A stretch of DNA of 64,000 bases from Acinetobacter tandoii DSM 14970 = CIP 107469 (GCF_000400735.1 NZ_KE007371.1:270702-334701), one strand, 5' to 3'; shown: positions 50,389-60,289, numbered from the stretch's first letter. Notes: generated by a model from the sequence alone, not told the origin. Translations and numbers: made by a program.

Positions 50389-51243
50389 TTATGGCTTTGC
50401 ACTTATCCCATCCGCAATGCCTGTGTCATTAATCGTTACAACAAAGTGACCATTTACAATTTTGGGTGGGGCTGTGCTTTTCCATTGAATTGCTAGGCCA
50501 TTCCTATAGCGTAAATCGATTGCAGAGATTTGTGGCCATACTGGTTTCAAATCACTTTGTGCGAGATGACTCAAACGTTGTAGCTTACTCATAGTTTGAT
50601 CTTGATCAACAATAACACGTAATCCAGAATCAAACTGCATAAACCAAGTCATACGCTCCGTTAAATATAATTCTTTTAGCCGAAGGTTGACTGGAAGGAA
50701 TAATTGGTTAATTTCATTATAGCGACGCATCATGGTTTTGGATTGGCTGATCGGCCCATGAAGCAATGGCAATTGTTGATAATTTTTGGGTGTCACTTCA
50801 GCAAAAACATCACCGCTATCGCTGAGCAAACGCCCAGTTCCCCAACGGGCAATCGCATGACGAGGCATTACACGGACGCGAATCGCATTCGGCCATGCAC
50901 GAGAAACCACAACACGATCTACCCATGACAACTCTAAAGCACGGTCACGGATTTGCTCTAAATCAGAAGTAAAATAATTATTTTGTAAAGTTGGCGCCAC
51001 GTGCAACATCACTTGACGATGCTCAGCATCGGAACGTGTTCCAACCACATCCAAATCTGCTACACGCGCATCGGTCATGACCTTGTATAAGCCAAATATT
51101 CCAGCAGCCAAGACCACAAAAGCAATAACCAAGAGCAGCCAGCCACCCACGTTAGTCAGTTGTTCTTTTCGCGTGGGTGGTTTGTCATGAATCGAGGTAA
51201 TTGCGGCGCGTTTGCGGCGCATCGATGCTGGAAGTTGAGCCAT
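50389..51243 (-). CDS. ftsQ: FtsQ divisome protein
   Basis: 284 residues. Bitopic inner-membrane protein: cytoplasmic tail of about 34 residues, one membrane helix (about 35-55), then a periplasmic POTRA domain (VADLDVVGTRSDAEHRQVM) and beta domain (WVDRVVVSRAWPNAIRVRV, in pieces). It scaffolds FtsB/FtsL. Its ATG is three bases after the ddlB stop. The C-terminal region after about 265 is short and Pro/Lys-ended. Confidence 0.95.
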   Translation of the reverse strand: MAQLPASMRRKRAAITSIHDKPPTRKEQLTNVGGWLLLVIAFVVLAAGIFGLYKVMTDARVADLDVVGTRSDAEHRQVMLHVAPTLQNNYFTSDLEQIRDRALELSWVDRVVVSRAWPNAIRVRVMPRHAIARWGTGRLLSDSGDVFAEVTPKNYQQLPLLHGPISQSKTMMRRYNEINQLFLPVNLRLKELYLTERMTWFMQFDSGLRVIVDQDQTMSKLQRLSHLAQSDLKPVWPQISAIDLRYRNGLAIQWKSTAPPKIVNGHFVVTINDTGIADGISAKP

Positions 51244-51246
51244 AAC

Positions 51247-52176
51247 TTAGTGTGCTACACCTGTAAGTGTTTGTTCTAAAATTGCAACACATAACGCATC
51301 AAAACTATAGCCTACAGCATTGGCAGCTTTTGGCACCAATGAGTGACTGGTCATACCTGGTACTGTATTCACTTCAAGTAACCAGAAGTTGCCTTGTTCG
51401 TCCTGCATGGCATCAATACGTCCCCAACCACTTGCCCCAACCGCTTGAAATGCGCGTAAACATAAGGCTTGTAGACGTTGTTCTTCAGCTTCCGTTAAAC
51501 CGCACGGAATACCATATTGCACATCATTACGTTGATATTTCGCTTCATAATCGTAGAACGCAACATCCGCAGGTGGTTGTAAACGAATCACAGGTAACGG
51601 TTGACCATTCAAGAATGAAATCGTGAATTCACGTCCTGTAATCCATTTTTCAGCCATGACCACAGCATCATGCTGAGTGGCTTTAGCAATTGCCGCAGCC
51701 AAATCTTCAGCCTTTTCAACCTTGCTCATGCCTACACTAGAACCTTCGTGTACAGGCTTAATAATGAGTGGCAAACCTAGGCTTTCTACAACTTCGGCTA
51801 AATCACTGTCTTTATCAATAATACGGTACGGTGCAGTTGGTAAGTCTGAACCTTGCCAAATTTGCTTGGTTTTAACTTTGTCCATACCAATAGCAGAACC
51901 TTGAACACCAGTTCCTGTATAAGGAATGTTTAACCACTCTAATACACCTTGGATCTGACCATCTTCACCACCACGACCATGCAATACAATAAAGGCACGA
52001 TCATAATTGACCAATTCTGTCACGCTACGATTCTGAGGATCAAATGCCTCGGCATTTACCCCAGAACGAATCAATGCTTCAAGTACAGCCTGACCACTAT
52101 CGAGAGAAACCTCACGCTCAGCTGATTTACCACCAAGCAACACGGCAACTTTGCCGAACTTTGAAGCATTTGACAC
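51247..52176 (-). CDS. ddlB: D-alanine-D-alanine ligase B
   Basis: 309 residues from a GTG start at 52176, supported by AAGGATAAAAAC before it. ATP-grasp enzyme making the D-Ala-D-Ala dipeptide for peptidoglycan. Motifs: VLLGGKSAEREVSL, HGRGGEDGQIQG, KPVHEGSSVGMSKV, and the C-terminal LEVNTVPGMTSHSLVPKAA. Located between murC and ftsQ as in most gamma-proteobacteria. Confidence 0.97.
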   Translation of the reverse strand: MSNASKFGKVAVLLGGKSAEREVSLDSGQAVLEALIRSGVNAEAFDPQNRSVTELVNYDRAFIVLHGRGGEDGQIQGVLEWLNIPYTGTGVQGSAIGMDKVKTKQIWQGSDLPTAPYRIIDKDSDLAEVVESLGLPLIIKPVHEGSSVGMSKVEKAEDLAAAIAKATQHDAVVMAEKWITGREFTISFLNGQPLPVIRLQPPADVAFYDYEAKYQRNDVQYGIPCGLTEAEEQRLQALCLRAFQAVGASGWGRIDAMQDEQGNFWLLEVNTVPGMTSHSLVPKAANAVGYSFDALCVAILEQTLTGVAH

Positions 52177-52227
52177 GTTTTTATCCTTAAACTGTTATAA
52201 CTTTTTAATTGAAACCGAAAACGGCAA

Positions 52228-53676
52228 TTAATCTACATATAATTGATGCTGTGCCAGCTCAACCGAGATAGCTCCCACATTACCTGCGCCTTGTGTTAAT
52301 AACAAGTCATTCGCTTGTAACACTTTACGCATTACATTTGGCAAGTTTCCTTCTACCGGATCAATCAAGATAGGTTCAACTTCACCACGTAAACGAATAC
52401 TACGCGCTAATGCACGACTGTCCGCACCTACAATTGGTTTTTCCCCAGCAGGATAGACTTCTAATAACAACAATTGATCCACTTGTGACAACACATCAAC
52501 AAAATCATCAAAACAATCGCGGGTACGACTAAAACGGTGCGGCTGGAACAACATGACCAAACGACGGTCTGGATGGCTAGCACGTGCTGCTTTAATGGTG
52601 GCTTCTACTTCTTTCGGGTGATGGCCATAGTCATCCACCAATTTTACGTTGCCTTCGCCCAACTCAAACTCACCCTGAACTTGGAAACGACGCCCCACAC
52701 CGCTGAAACCTTCTAATGCACGTGCAATCGCAGCATCAGACACCCCTTCATCGGTGGCAATACCGATCGCAGCCAGTGCATTTAAAATATTATGCAAACC
52801 AGGTAAATTAATCGTTAGACGCAAAGGCTCACGATCTTTACGCAATACGGTAAAGTGTGACTGCATGCCTTCTTGTACTACATCTACTGCGCGGATGTCA
52901 TTGTCTTCATTAAATCCGTAGGTCACCAATGGACGACCAATACGCGGCATAATTTCACGGATGTTGGCATCATCACCGCACACCACTGCCAAACCGTAAA
53001 ACGGCATTTTTTGTAAAAACTGGACAAAAGTGTCTTTGAGTACATCAAAGCTGCCACCATAGGTATCCATATGATCCGCATCGATGTTGGTCACAATGGT
53101 GGCCATAGGCTGTAAATGCAGGAAAGATGCGTCTGACTCGTCCGCTTCAGCCACAATAAAACGACTTGCACCCAATGCCGCATTAACACCAGTACGATTT
53201 AATAAACCACCAATCACATACGTTGGATCGAGGTTTTCTTCAGCCAACATACAAGTGACAAGACTAGTGGTTGTGGTTTTACCATGAGTTCCTGCAACAG
53301 CAATACCATGACGGTAGCGCATCAATTCACCCAGCATTTCCGCACGACGAACCACAGGTGTACGATGTTCAATAGCTGCCTTAATTTCAGGGTTCTCTGG
53401 GTCAATCGCCGTTGAAACCACCAAAACATTAGCACCTTGAATATTTTCAGCAGCATGCCCGATATAGACTTTAATGCCGTTTTCTTCAAGCTGTACCGTG
53501 GTTTTTGATGCCTTGATATCTGAACCAGATACTTTATAGCCTTGGTTTTTCAATACTTCAGCAATGCCGCACATCCCAGCACCACCAATACCCACGAAAT
53601 GGATATGCTTAATACGACGCATTTCAGGGATTTTAATTAACTTTTTTGCTTGATCAGCAGGTGTAGATGGAGACAT
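52228..53676 (-). CDS. murC: UDP-N-acetylmuramate-L-alanine ligase
   Basis: 482 residues. Adds L-alanine to UDP-MurNAc in the cytoplasm. Rossmann-like N-terminus [20 protein letters not shown] loop [37 protein letters not shown] and the C-terminal [14 protein letters not shown] and [11 protein letters not shown]. Starts 12 bases after the murG stop; likely one operon with murG upstream and ddlB downstream. Confidence 0.97.
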   Translation of the reverse strand: MSPSTPADQAKKLIKIPEMRRIKHIHFVGIGGAGMCGIAEVLKNQGYKVSGSDIKASKTTVQLEENGIKVYIGHAAENIQGANVLVVSTAIDPENPEIKAAIEHRTPVVRRAEMLGELMRYRHGIAVAGTHGKTTTTSLVTCMLAEENLDPTYVIGGLLNRTGVNAALGASRFIVAEADESDASFLHLQPMATIVTNIDADHMDTYGGSFDVLKDTFVQFLQKMPFYGLAVVCGDDANIREIMPRIGRPLVTYGFNEDNDIRAVDVVQEGMQSHFTVLRKDREPLRLTINLPGLHNILNALAAIGIATDEGVSDAAIARALEGFSGVGRRFQVQGEFELGEGNVKLVDDYGHHPKEVEATIKAARASHPDRRLVMLFQPHRFSRTRDCFDDFVDVLSQVDQLLLLEVYPAGEKPIVGADSRALARSIRLRGEVEPILIDPVEGNLPNVMRKVLQANDLLLTQGAGNVGAISVELAQHQLYVD

Positions 53677-53688
53677 AGCTTACTCTAA

Positions 53689-54786
53689 TCACAATTCTTG
53701 AATTAGCTCAACGACATGTTGAGTTGCATCGGGTTGAGCCTGTTGACGCGCTTTGACTGCCATTTCAGACAATAATGAACGATTCATTAACGGCACTAAC
53801 AATTCTTTTAAACTTTCAGGCGTCATATTGGCTTGCGGACAAATTTTTGCAGCCCCAATATTCGCTAAAAACTTGGCATTCGCCGTTTGGTGATCATCCA
53901 CAGCACTTGGCAACGGTACAAATATAGCCGCGACTCCTGCTGTAGCAATTTCTGTCACCGTTAACGCACCAGCACGACAGATAATGAGATCTGCATCTGA
54001 ATAGGCTTGAGCCATATCTTCAATAAACGGGTGGACTTCGACTTCTAAACTCGTAGGCGCGTTTGCATATTGTGCCTGTGTCGATTCAGCATGGTTTTGT
54101 CCACATTGATGGTAGACACGAAGTGGCACATTTAATTGCTTTAAAGCTTCGGGTACACATTCATTTAGTGCTTTCGCCCCCAAAGAACCACCGACAATTA
54201 AAATGCGAAGTGGTTGATTGGCTTTTTCACGCTCTTGATAACGCCAAGATGGATTTAAAATTTCGGTAATTTCTTTACGCACAGGATTGCCTGTGGTGAC
54301 AATTTTGGCTTGTTCAGAAAATGTCTTCGGAAAAGCCTGACACACCATAGTCGCTACGCGTGACAATTGGGTATTGGTAAATCCCGCGATAGCATTTTGC
54401 TCATGAATAAGCACAGGAATGCCCAAAACGCGTGCAGCCAAACCGCCGGGCCCAGCCACGTAACCACCAAAACCAGCAACAGCGTCAATATTCAACTGTT
54501 TCATATAGCGCATAGCGCTTAAGGTTGCTTTTAAAATTTTAAAAGGTGCCAACAATTTGCGTACCACACCATTACCACGTACGCCTTGAATATCAATTTG
54601 ATAAATTGGAATATTTTGATTTTTTAATAAGCGGTTTTCCATGCCTGTAGGTGTTGCCAACCAAGACACTTGTGTTCCTTGTTGTTGCAATTGTTTTGCA
54701 ACGGCAAGTGCTGGAAAAACATGTCCACCAGTACCAGCGGCCATCATCATTACGCGTTTGGGCTTTGTTTGCTGTACATCAGTCAC
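53689..54786 (-). CDS. murG: MurG lipid II glycosyltransferase
   Basis: 365 residues with GTG start at 54786. Adds GlcNAc to lipid I on the inner face of the inner membrane. Motifs: AGTGGHVFPALAVA near the start, GFGGYVAGPGGLAARVLG, HEQNAIAGFTN, GGSLGAKALNE and the UDP-binding CRAGALTVTEIATAGVAAIFVPLP, in pieces. It is first in the murG-murC-ddlB-ftsQ-ftsA-ftsZ run here; no murD or ftsW precedes it, so the cluster is split in this organism. Confidence 0.97.
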   Translation of the reverse strand: MTDVQQTKPKRVMMMAAGTGGHVFPALAVAKQLQQQGTQVSWLATPTGMENRLLKNQNIPIYQIDIQGVRGNGVVRKLLAPFKILKATLSAMRYMKQLNIDAVAGFGGYVAGPGGLAARVLGIPVLIHEQNAIAGFTNTQLSRVATMVCQAFPKTFSEQAKIVTTGNPVRKEITEILNPSWRYQEREKANQPLRILIVGGSLGAKALNECVPEALKQLNVPLRVYHQCGQNHAESTQAQYANAPTSLEVEVHPFIEDMAQAYSDADLIICRAGALTVTEIATAGVAAIFVPLPSAVDDHQTANAKFLANIGAAKICPQANMTPESLKELLVPLMNRSLLSEMAVKARQQAQPDATQHVVELIQEL

Positions 54787-55092
54787 GGTTTAATTCTTCA
54801 GTTCAAAAAAATAGGCAAAAATTCATTTAAGTTAACAATTGTAATCACAAACGCAGAGGCGCGAAAGTTTATTTACTTTGTTTCACCAAGCGTTTCATTG
54901 TTTTTTTCTTCAGTTTTGTAAGTTTAAACAAGTTTTATTATTAATCTAGTATAAAAAACCGCTATCTTTGTTAAAAACCGCAAATCGCTTGTAGTTTTGG
55001 AAAGATCTTTTGCTTAATTTTGAGCCTCTAGCGTACTGCACAATCCTCAACCACACGCATGTGGTCGAGGCATTGAGTATATTCAAATTTAC
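54787..55092. other. Intergenic region murG / gshB
   Basis: AT-rich DNA upstream of murG, likely its promoter region, plus the hairpin described at 55045-55070. Nothing else recognised. Confidence 0.45.
55045..55070 (-). terminator. Hairpin downstream of gshB
   Basis: CCTCAACCACA/TGTGGTCGAGG stem with one A-C mismatch and loop CGCA; no U run on the minus strand, so termination is uncertain. Confidence 0.4.
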
Positions 55093-56040
55093 TTAAACGC
55101 TTGGGCGGCCCGCCTCTAATACAGCAAATAAATCATCCGCAATTTGAGTACCAAACTGGTTGTCAATTTCACGAATACACGTTGGGCTAGTGACATTAAT
55201 TTCAGTCACATAATTGCCAATCACATCTAGACCGACAAAAATCAGCCCTTTCTCACGTAAGAATGGGCCCACTTTTTCTGCAATGTTACGGTCATTTTCA
55301 GTCAATGGACGGGCTTCCCCCAAACCACCTGCTGCCAAGTTGCCACGAACTTCACCATTTTGCGGAATTCGCGCCAAGCAATACGGTACAGGCTCGCCAT
55401 TGATCATTAAAATACGCTTATCGCCTTCGACAATTTCAGGAATATAACGCTGTGCCATAATTGGCTGAGTACCATGGTTGGTTAAAATTTCAATGGTTGA
55501 GCCAATATTCACACCATCTTGATAGAGGCGGAAAATTCCCATGCCGCCCATACCATCAAGTGGTTTTACAATCACATCGCCTTGTTCTTTAATAAATTCA
55601 CGAATTAAACCTTGCTGTGAAGTGACTAAAGTCGGGACTTGCAACTCAGGGAACTGGGTTGCGAACAGTTTTTCATTACAGTCACGCAGGCTTTGTGGTT
55701 TGTTAATAATCCACGCCCCTTCGCGTTCTGCTTGCTCTAAAATGTAGGTGGTATAGACAAAGTTCATATCAAACGGCGGGTCTTTACGCATCAACACCAC
55801 GTCATACGCCGCGATGGATTCTTTCTTCTTTTCACCCAATTCATAATAATGGTCATAATCTTCAAACACCTGTAATGGTGCAATTAAACCAAACGCTTTA
55901 CCCTGCTCGATATATAAATCTTGTTGTAATGCATAACCTAGTTCATGCCCGCGACGGCTTGCCGCCCATAACATGGCCATAGTTGAGTCTTTTTTCAAAT
56001 TGACACTTTCAATGGGGTCCATCACAACAAGTACGCGCAT
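55093..56040 (-). CDS. gshB: Glutathione synthetase
   Basis: 315 residues from ATG 56040 (MRVLVVMDPIESVNLKKDST); the upstream start is TTG. ATP-grasp enzyme joining gamma-glutamylcysteine and glycine. Motifs: the N-terminal MDPIESVNLKKDSTMAML, RKDPPFDMNFVYTTYILE, in pieces, VKPLDGMGGMGIFRL and the metal-binding VGLDVIGNYVTEINVTSPTCIREI. Single gene. Confidence 0.97.
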   Translation of the reverse strand: MRVLVVMDPIESVNLKKDSTMAMLWAASRRGHELGYALQQDLYIEQGKAFGLIAPLQVFEDYDHYYELGEKKKESIAAYDVVLMRKDPPFDMNFVYTTYILEQAEREGAWIINKPQSLRDCNEKLFATQFPELQVPTLVTSQQGLIREFIKEQGDVIVKPLDGMGGMGIFRLYQDGVNIGSTIEILTNHGTQPIMAQRYIPEIVEGDKRILMINGEPVPYCLARIPQNGEVRGNLAAGGLGEARPLTENDRNIAEKVGPFLREKGLIFVGLDVIGNYVTEINVTSPTCIREIDNQFGTQIADDLFAVLEAGRPSV

Positions 56041-56162
56041 AATCAAAACTCTTGTTTAAAGATATAATCAGCTAGGAGTATAACGGAGATTATTCGGTTC
56101 TATTTCTGAATTTCAATTTTCGCTTATGGATAATTTTGTATAACTTCATTTAGGTTTCCGCT

Positions 56163-56375
56163 ATGCAACAAGCCATTATTGGTTTTCATTTAGATGATGA
56201 ACAGCATTGGGTGGCAGATTTAGCCTGCGGACATACTCAACATGTCCGCCACACTCCGCCTTGGCAAAATCGCCCTTGGGTGATGACTGAACAAGGGCGC
56301 AAAGAGAAATTAGGCGTAATGCTAGAGTGTAAGAAATGTGATGAGAAAGATTTCGTAGATGAGATTTTATGTTAA
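56163..56375 (+). CDS. DUF3565 small protein
   Basis: 70 residues matching the DUF3565 pattern: IIGFHLDDEQHWVADLACGHTQHVRH, in pieces, PPWQNRPWV, and a C-terminal CKKC pair. The C-x(n)-H and C-x2-C residues could bind zinc. Function unknown. Divergent from gshB. Confidence 0.87.
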   Translation: MQQAIIGFHLDDEQHWVADLACGHTQHVRHTPPWQNRPWVMTEQGRKEKLGVMLECKKCDEKDFVDEILC

Positions 56376-56521
56376 ATGAACTATTAAATAAGGCTAAACT
56401 CTAGATAGCTCAGCACGGTACTTTTTAAAATTAAAAGTCATATACCAATTGGCATTTGCTGTGATTTCTCACCAACCCTTCAGTTTGTGGTTTAGTTACT
56501 TCAACTTCTATCCATGAAAAT

Positions 56522-56595
56522 TTAAATCATCAATACCTGATAATTCTAAAGTTATTGATGATTTAATTAGACCATTTCATAGTCCAAGGACTATG
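56522..56595. repeat. Two adjacent palindromes downstream of the hydroxylase gene
   Basis: A 14-bp perfect stem TTAAATCATCAATA/TATTGATGATTTAA (56522-56535, 56553-56566) is followed by CATAGTCC/GGACTATG (56578-56585, 56588-56595). They sit between convergent genes and may stabilise or end transcripts, though U runs are short. Confidence 0.5.
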
Positions 56596-56602
56596 ATTAC
56601 AG

Positions 56603-57442
56603 CTATTTTTTAAATGGCCACAACAACTGCTTGAAATATCGATTCGATATAGGGGTACTAATGCCCAAACTATCTGCAGAAACTGCTTTTTCTTCGTAGT
56701 GAAAAGTGCCAAAAATATGATCCCAAATCACAAAAACCTCGGCAAAATTTTTACTGCCAAAGCCCTGTTTATGATGCCAACGATGTACTTCAGCAACAGC
56801 AAATACATGTTTTAATGGCCCTGCCCGATAGTCTAAGTTGGCGTGTTGAAAACTTAAATGTACCGCAGTAAAGGTTAGCCAACAACCTATCAGCAAGGTT
56901 GGTGCCCCTAATATCGTTAATACCAATAAACTAGGTGTTGCTAGTGCAATCGCACTTAATGGATGACGTTTTTCACCATTTAACCAATATAAGCGTTTAG
57001 GTTGATGATGAATGGCATGTAATTTCCACAACCAGCGCCGACGATGACTCAGTTTATGCATATACCATAAACCAAAATCGATAATTATCCCCACCAGTAA
57101 AAATTGTACCCATATTGGCCATTGAATAGGCCATAATTTAGAAGAAAACTCGAATTTCAGGATAAATTGTAAAATTGTTGCGGTTATTAGAATAAGTGCT
57201 ACATTAAAAATCGCATGAAAAATGTCAGTGAATGTATCCTCTTGATCATGTAACCATTTTTGCTGATATGGCAAAAAGTGCTCTAACATTGCAACCATAG
57301 CGCTAATGGATACAATGCATACTAGTGCGGAGGGCCAATAGGGTATTTTTTGATAAGCCATCAATAATACTATTGCTAAGGCCGTAACAGATAAAATCGG
57401 ATAACTCAAATAACGTATTAAAAAATGACTATACTTTAGCAT
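56603..57442 (-). CDS. Sterol desaturase / fatty acid hydroxylase family protein
   Basis: 279 residues, about five membrane helices. Histidine boxes of the di-iron membrane hydroxylase family: HKLSH (about 143), HAIHHQ (about 157) and HRWHH (about 230), with LDYRAG between. Substrate unknown; candidates are fatty acids or carotenoid-like lipids. AGAGGAC before the ATG. An AraC-type regulator is encoded about 100 bases upstream on the same strand and may control it. Confidence 0.88.
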   Translation of the reverse strand: MLKYSHFLIRYLSYPILSVTALAIVLLMAYQKIPYWPSALVCIVSISAMVAMLEHFLPYQQKWLHDQEDTFTDIFHAIFNVALILITATILQFILKFEFSSKLWPIQWPIWVQFLLVGIIIDFGLWYMHKLSHRRRWLWKLHAIHHQPKRLYWLNGEKRHPLSAIALATPSLLVLTILGAPTLLIGCWLTFTAVHLSFQHANLDYRAGPLKHVFAVAEVHRWHHKQGFGSKNFAEVFVIWDHIFGTFHYEEKAVSADSLGISTPISNRYFKQLLWPFKK

Positions 57443-57539
57443 GATGATGTCCTCTATTTAGATTGATCACTACCATGCAGGATTGTTTGATGTTTAAATT
57501 GAATAAAACGGCTATATTTTATTTAAAAATTGAATTTAC

Positions 57540-58307
57540 TTAAGATTCAGGCAACAGGATCATCTTGTTTTGAATGTTTTTGATTACCAAAGGTTGTATA
57601 CCAAACATTTGCATACAGGTTCTAGAAAAATGTGCTTGATCGGTAAAGCCACTCTGATGCGCTGCTGCAGTTAAATTATTTTCTTCATGTAGATTTTTAA
57701 GTGCAATAACCAAGCGTAACCACTTGCGATAACTACGTAATGAAATACCAAAATGGGAATTGAACCAATGTGTTAGACGACTTTCAGATAATTGATGTAA
57801 CGCTGCCAGCTCCTGACGTGAAGGAACATAATTATATAATAGATGTTGATAGATATAGCCCGTTATTAATTGAGCACGTTCACTAGCTACCATACAATCA
57901 AAATAGCACTGTAATTGAGCAAAGGCTTTGGTAATATTATTAGTATGCAAAAAATAAAGCCGCAATTGCTCCAGAAGCGTTGTCGGCAGTATTTGTATCT
58001 GAGAAGTTGAGGCAAAAAATTGATGTATAGCCTGCCCTAAATAATAAGTTCCATCCAAATAAATCGAGCAATACTTGCCTTTCTGTAACTGATGAACAGT
58101 ATTTGCTGGAATGAAAAAACCCATACCCGTATGTAACTGCTCGTATCCAATAATCTGCATAGATTGTAGTGGATCGAGGGGAAAAGTGATCTGATGTGCA
58201 AGATGTCGATGTGGTCTGTTATCTCCTGCTTGTCCACAAAAATAACCGTAACCCAAACCAATAGCCATCTGACCTTGCCAATGTGATAGCTGCTCTTTTT
58301 TTATCAT
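57540..58307 (-). CDS. AraC-family transcriptional regulator
   Basis: 255 residues. An N-terminal cupin-like ligand domain (HRHLAHQITFPLDPLQ, and GFFIPANTVHQLQKG) and a C-terminal AraC DNA-binding domain with two helix-turn-helix motifs (ELAALHQLSESRLTHWFNSHFGISLRSYRKWLRL, in pieces, and AAAHQSGFTDQAHFSRTCMQMFGIQP). Ligand unknown. Its probable target is the membrane hydroxylase downstream. No clear Shine-Dalgarno. Confidence 0.9.
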   Translation of the reverse strand: MIKKEQLSHWQGQMAIGLGYGYFCGQAGDNRPHRHLAHQITFPLDPLQSMQIIGYEQLHTGMGFFIPANTVHQLQKGKYCSIYLDGTYYLGQAIHQFFASTSQIQILPTTLLEQLRLYFLHTNNITKAFAQLQCYFDCMVASERAQLITGYIYQHLLYNYVPSRQELAALHQLSESRLTHWFNSHFGISLRSYRKWLRLVIALKNLHEENNLTAAAHQSGFTDQAHFSRTCMQMFGIQPLVIKNIQNKMILLPES

Positions 58308-58690
58308 GTTTATATTTTACAAGATTAACGCTAAAATTGAATGCTTTATAAAGATATTCAAATAATTCAGTTATATTAGTATCGAGATGGAATATATAAA
58401 ATTTAAGAGTCCTCAAAAAATAAAAACTTGATTTCTTTTAATTTAAGAAATTCTAAAATTAACATAATGGTCGTTATACAAAATTATTTAAATTTTTATT
58501 TAAAAATCAATATTTTAACTAAATTCTTCTAAGATTCAGCGCACTAGAACGGCTTTTTCATGATTCTTCACGTTCCACGATTATGATGTAACCAATTTTT
58601 TACAAATTTAATGAGATCTACTCAACAGTTTAATCCGCTGATAAATGAAAAAAGGAAGCCATCGCTTCCTTTTTTCAAGTCCATATAGAC
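58308..58690. other. Intergenic region upstream of the AraC gene
   Basis: Strongly AT-rich; holds the promoter region of the regulator and, at its far end, the pyrE terminator. No other site recognised. Confidence 0.4.
58648..58675. terminator. Terminator of pyrE
   Basis: AAAAAAGGAAGC/GCTTCCTTTTTT perfect stem with loop CATC; U run on both strands. Confidence 0.88.
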
Positions 58691-59341
58691 TTAGATACCA
58701 TATTTCACACGGTAAGCTTCCATTTTCGCCAAGGCTTCGCTTTCACCTTTGGCATCTAAATAATTCATTAAATCTTTCATGGTAATTAAGGCATGTACAG
58801 GAATTTCCAATTCTTTTTGTACTTCCTGAATGGCAGATAATTCACCCTGACCTTTTTCCTGACGGTCTAATGCCACCAATACACCTGCAATTTGTGCACC
58901 TGCATTTTTTAGAATGGTGACCACTTCACGAATCGCTGTTCCTGCGGTAATGACATCATCAATGATCCAGACTTTTTTGCCTGCAACCGATGCACCGACC
59001 AACACGCCACCTTCACCGTGGTCTTTGGCTTCTTTACGGTTAAAGCCCCATGGCACACTCACACCATGATTTTGCGATAATGCTACAGCCGTTGCTGCAA
59101 CAAAAGGAATCCCTTTATATGCAGGACCAAACACCACTTCGACATTGTCACACTGGGTCAATTTGTCTGCATAGCCAGAAGCCAATAGCGATAAGGCTTC
59201 ACCATCATTCAATAAACCTGCATTGAAAAAATAAGGACTCACTCGGCCTGATTTTAAAGTAAACTCACCAAATTTAAGCACACCACGTGATAAAGCGAGT
59301 TCGATAAATGCTTGTGGGTTAAATTGAGCTGGCGTTGACAT
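58691..59341 (-). CDS. pyrE: Orotate phosphoribosyltransferase
   Basis: 216 residues. Joins orotate and PRPP to give orotidine monophosphate in pyrimidine synthesis. Motifs: [36 protein letters not shown] and the PRPP-binding [21 protein letters not shown] before the ATG. Divergent from the crc-like gene by 40 bases, the same pairing as in Pseudomonas. Confidence 0.97.
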   Translation of the reverse strand: MSTPAQFNPQAFIELALSRGVLKFGEFTLKSGRVSPYFFNAGLLNDGEALSLLASGYADKLTQCDNVEVVFGPAYKGIPFVAATAVALSQNHGVSVPWGFNRKEAKDHGEGGVLVGASVAGKKVWIIDDVITAGTAIREVVTILKNAGAQIAGVLVALDRQEKGQGELSAIQEVQKELEIPVHALITMKDLMNYLDAKGESEALAKMEAYRVKYGI

Positions 59342-59381
59342 GAGGTGCTCCGAAATTCATACATTGAGGTTATGACTGCGC

Positions 59382-60200
59382 ATGATACCAAAGAGTAGCT
59401 ACCCAAGTGATCAAAAAATTCTACGAGTGGTTTCAATTAACGTAAATGGCTTACGCTCATCGGTAACCAAAGGCTTACTTGAATGGTTAGAAAAGTCTGA
59501 TGCTGATGTGGTCTGTATGCAAGAAAGCCGTATTACCCATGCACAATGGACGGATAAATTTAAACCAGAAGGCTGGTACACACATTTATTCCCTGCGGAA
59601 CGTGCGGGCTATGCAGGCACGGCTATTTATAGCCGTTTGCCCTTTGTGTCTATAACAGATGGTTTAGGTTTTGAGCTGGCCGACTCTCAAGGACGCTTTA
59701 TCAGTGCAGAATTTGATTTAGGTTTAGATCAACCTGTTCATATTTGCTCTTTGTATTTACCTTCAGGCTCGTCAGGTGACGAAGCACAAGCACGCAAAGA
59801 TCATTTTTTAGAAAATTATCAACAGATTCTTAAACAATGGCGCGCTGAAAATAAATCCATCATTGTGTGTGGTGACTACAATATTGTGCATAAGCGCATT
59901 GATATTAAAAACTGGTCGGGCAATCAAAAATCTTCAGGCTGCTTACCACATGAACGTGCCTGGCTCGATCATATTTATGATGAACTCGGTTATGTCGATA
60001 CCTTCCGCGAAGTACGCAAAGAAGCTGAGCTTTATTCTTGGTGGTCGAATCGTGGGCAAGCCCGTGCCAAGAACGTCGGTTGGCGTATTGATTACCAAGC
60101 CTGTTCACCTGACTGGAAGTCACGTACAGTCAATGCTTGGGTGTATAAAGATGAATGGTTTAGTGACCATGCACCCGTCATTATTGACTATCAAATTTAA
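59382..60200 (+). CDS. crc: Crc-like protein of the exonuclease III family
   Basis: 272 residues of the exonuclease III/AP-endonuclease family. Position next to pyrE and the segments SINVNGLRS, DIKNW, ERAWLDHIY, YSWW and GWRIDYQ match Crc, the catabolite repression control protein of Pseudomonas and Acinetobacter. Unlike Pseudomonas Crc as I recall it, all exonuclease III catalytic residues appear kept: Glu48 (MQESR), Tyr in LYLPSG, Asp165 and Asn167 (GDYN), Asp262-His263 (SDHAP). It may therefore still act as a nuclease. Start at 59382 is the in-frame ATG; GAGG upstream is somewhat far. Confidence 0.85.
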   Translation: MIPKSSYPSDQKILRVVSINVNGLRSSVTKGLLEWLEKSDADVVCMQESRITHAQWTDKFKPEGWYTHLFPAERAGYAGTAIYSRLPFVSITDGLGFELADSQGRFISAEFDLGLDQPVHICSLYLPSGSSGDEAQARKDHFLENYQQILKQWRAENKSIIVCGDYNIVHKRIDIKNWSGNQKSSGCLPHERAWLDHIYDELGYVDTFREVRKEAELYSWWSNRGQARAKNVGWRIDYQACSPDWKSRTVNAWVYKDEWFSDHAPVIIDYQI

Positions 60201-60213
60201 ATAGTTTGCGCAT

Positions 60214-60237
60214 TTGAGTGAACAAATGTTCACTCAA
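60214..60237. repeat. Perfect 10-bp palindrome after crc
   Basis: TTGAGTGAAC-AAAT-GTTCACTCAA. Could be a hairpin at the crc 3' end (only a short T-rich tract follows) or a TetR-like operator, since GTGAAC/GTTCAC is a usual half-site. Confidence 0.5.
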
Positions 60238-60289
60238 TATTATCTTTTTGCTCACAGCACATGACGCATTTGTGGTCTTTTTATCCTCG

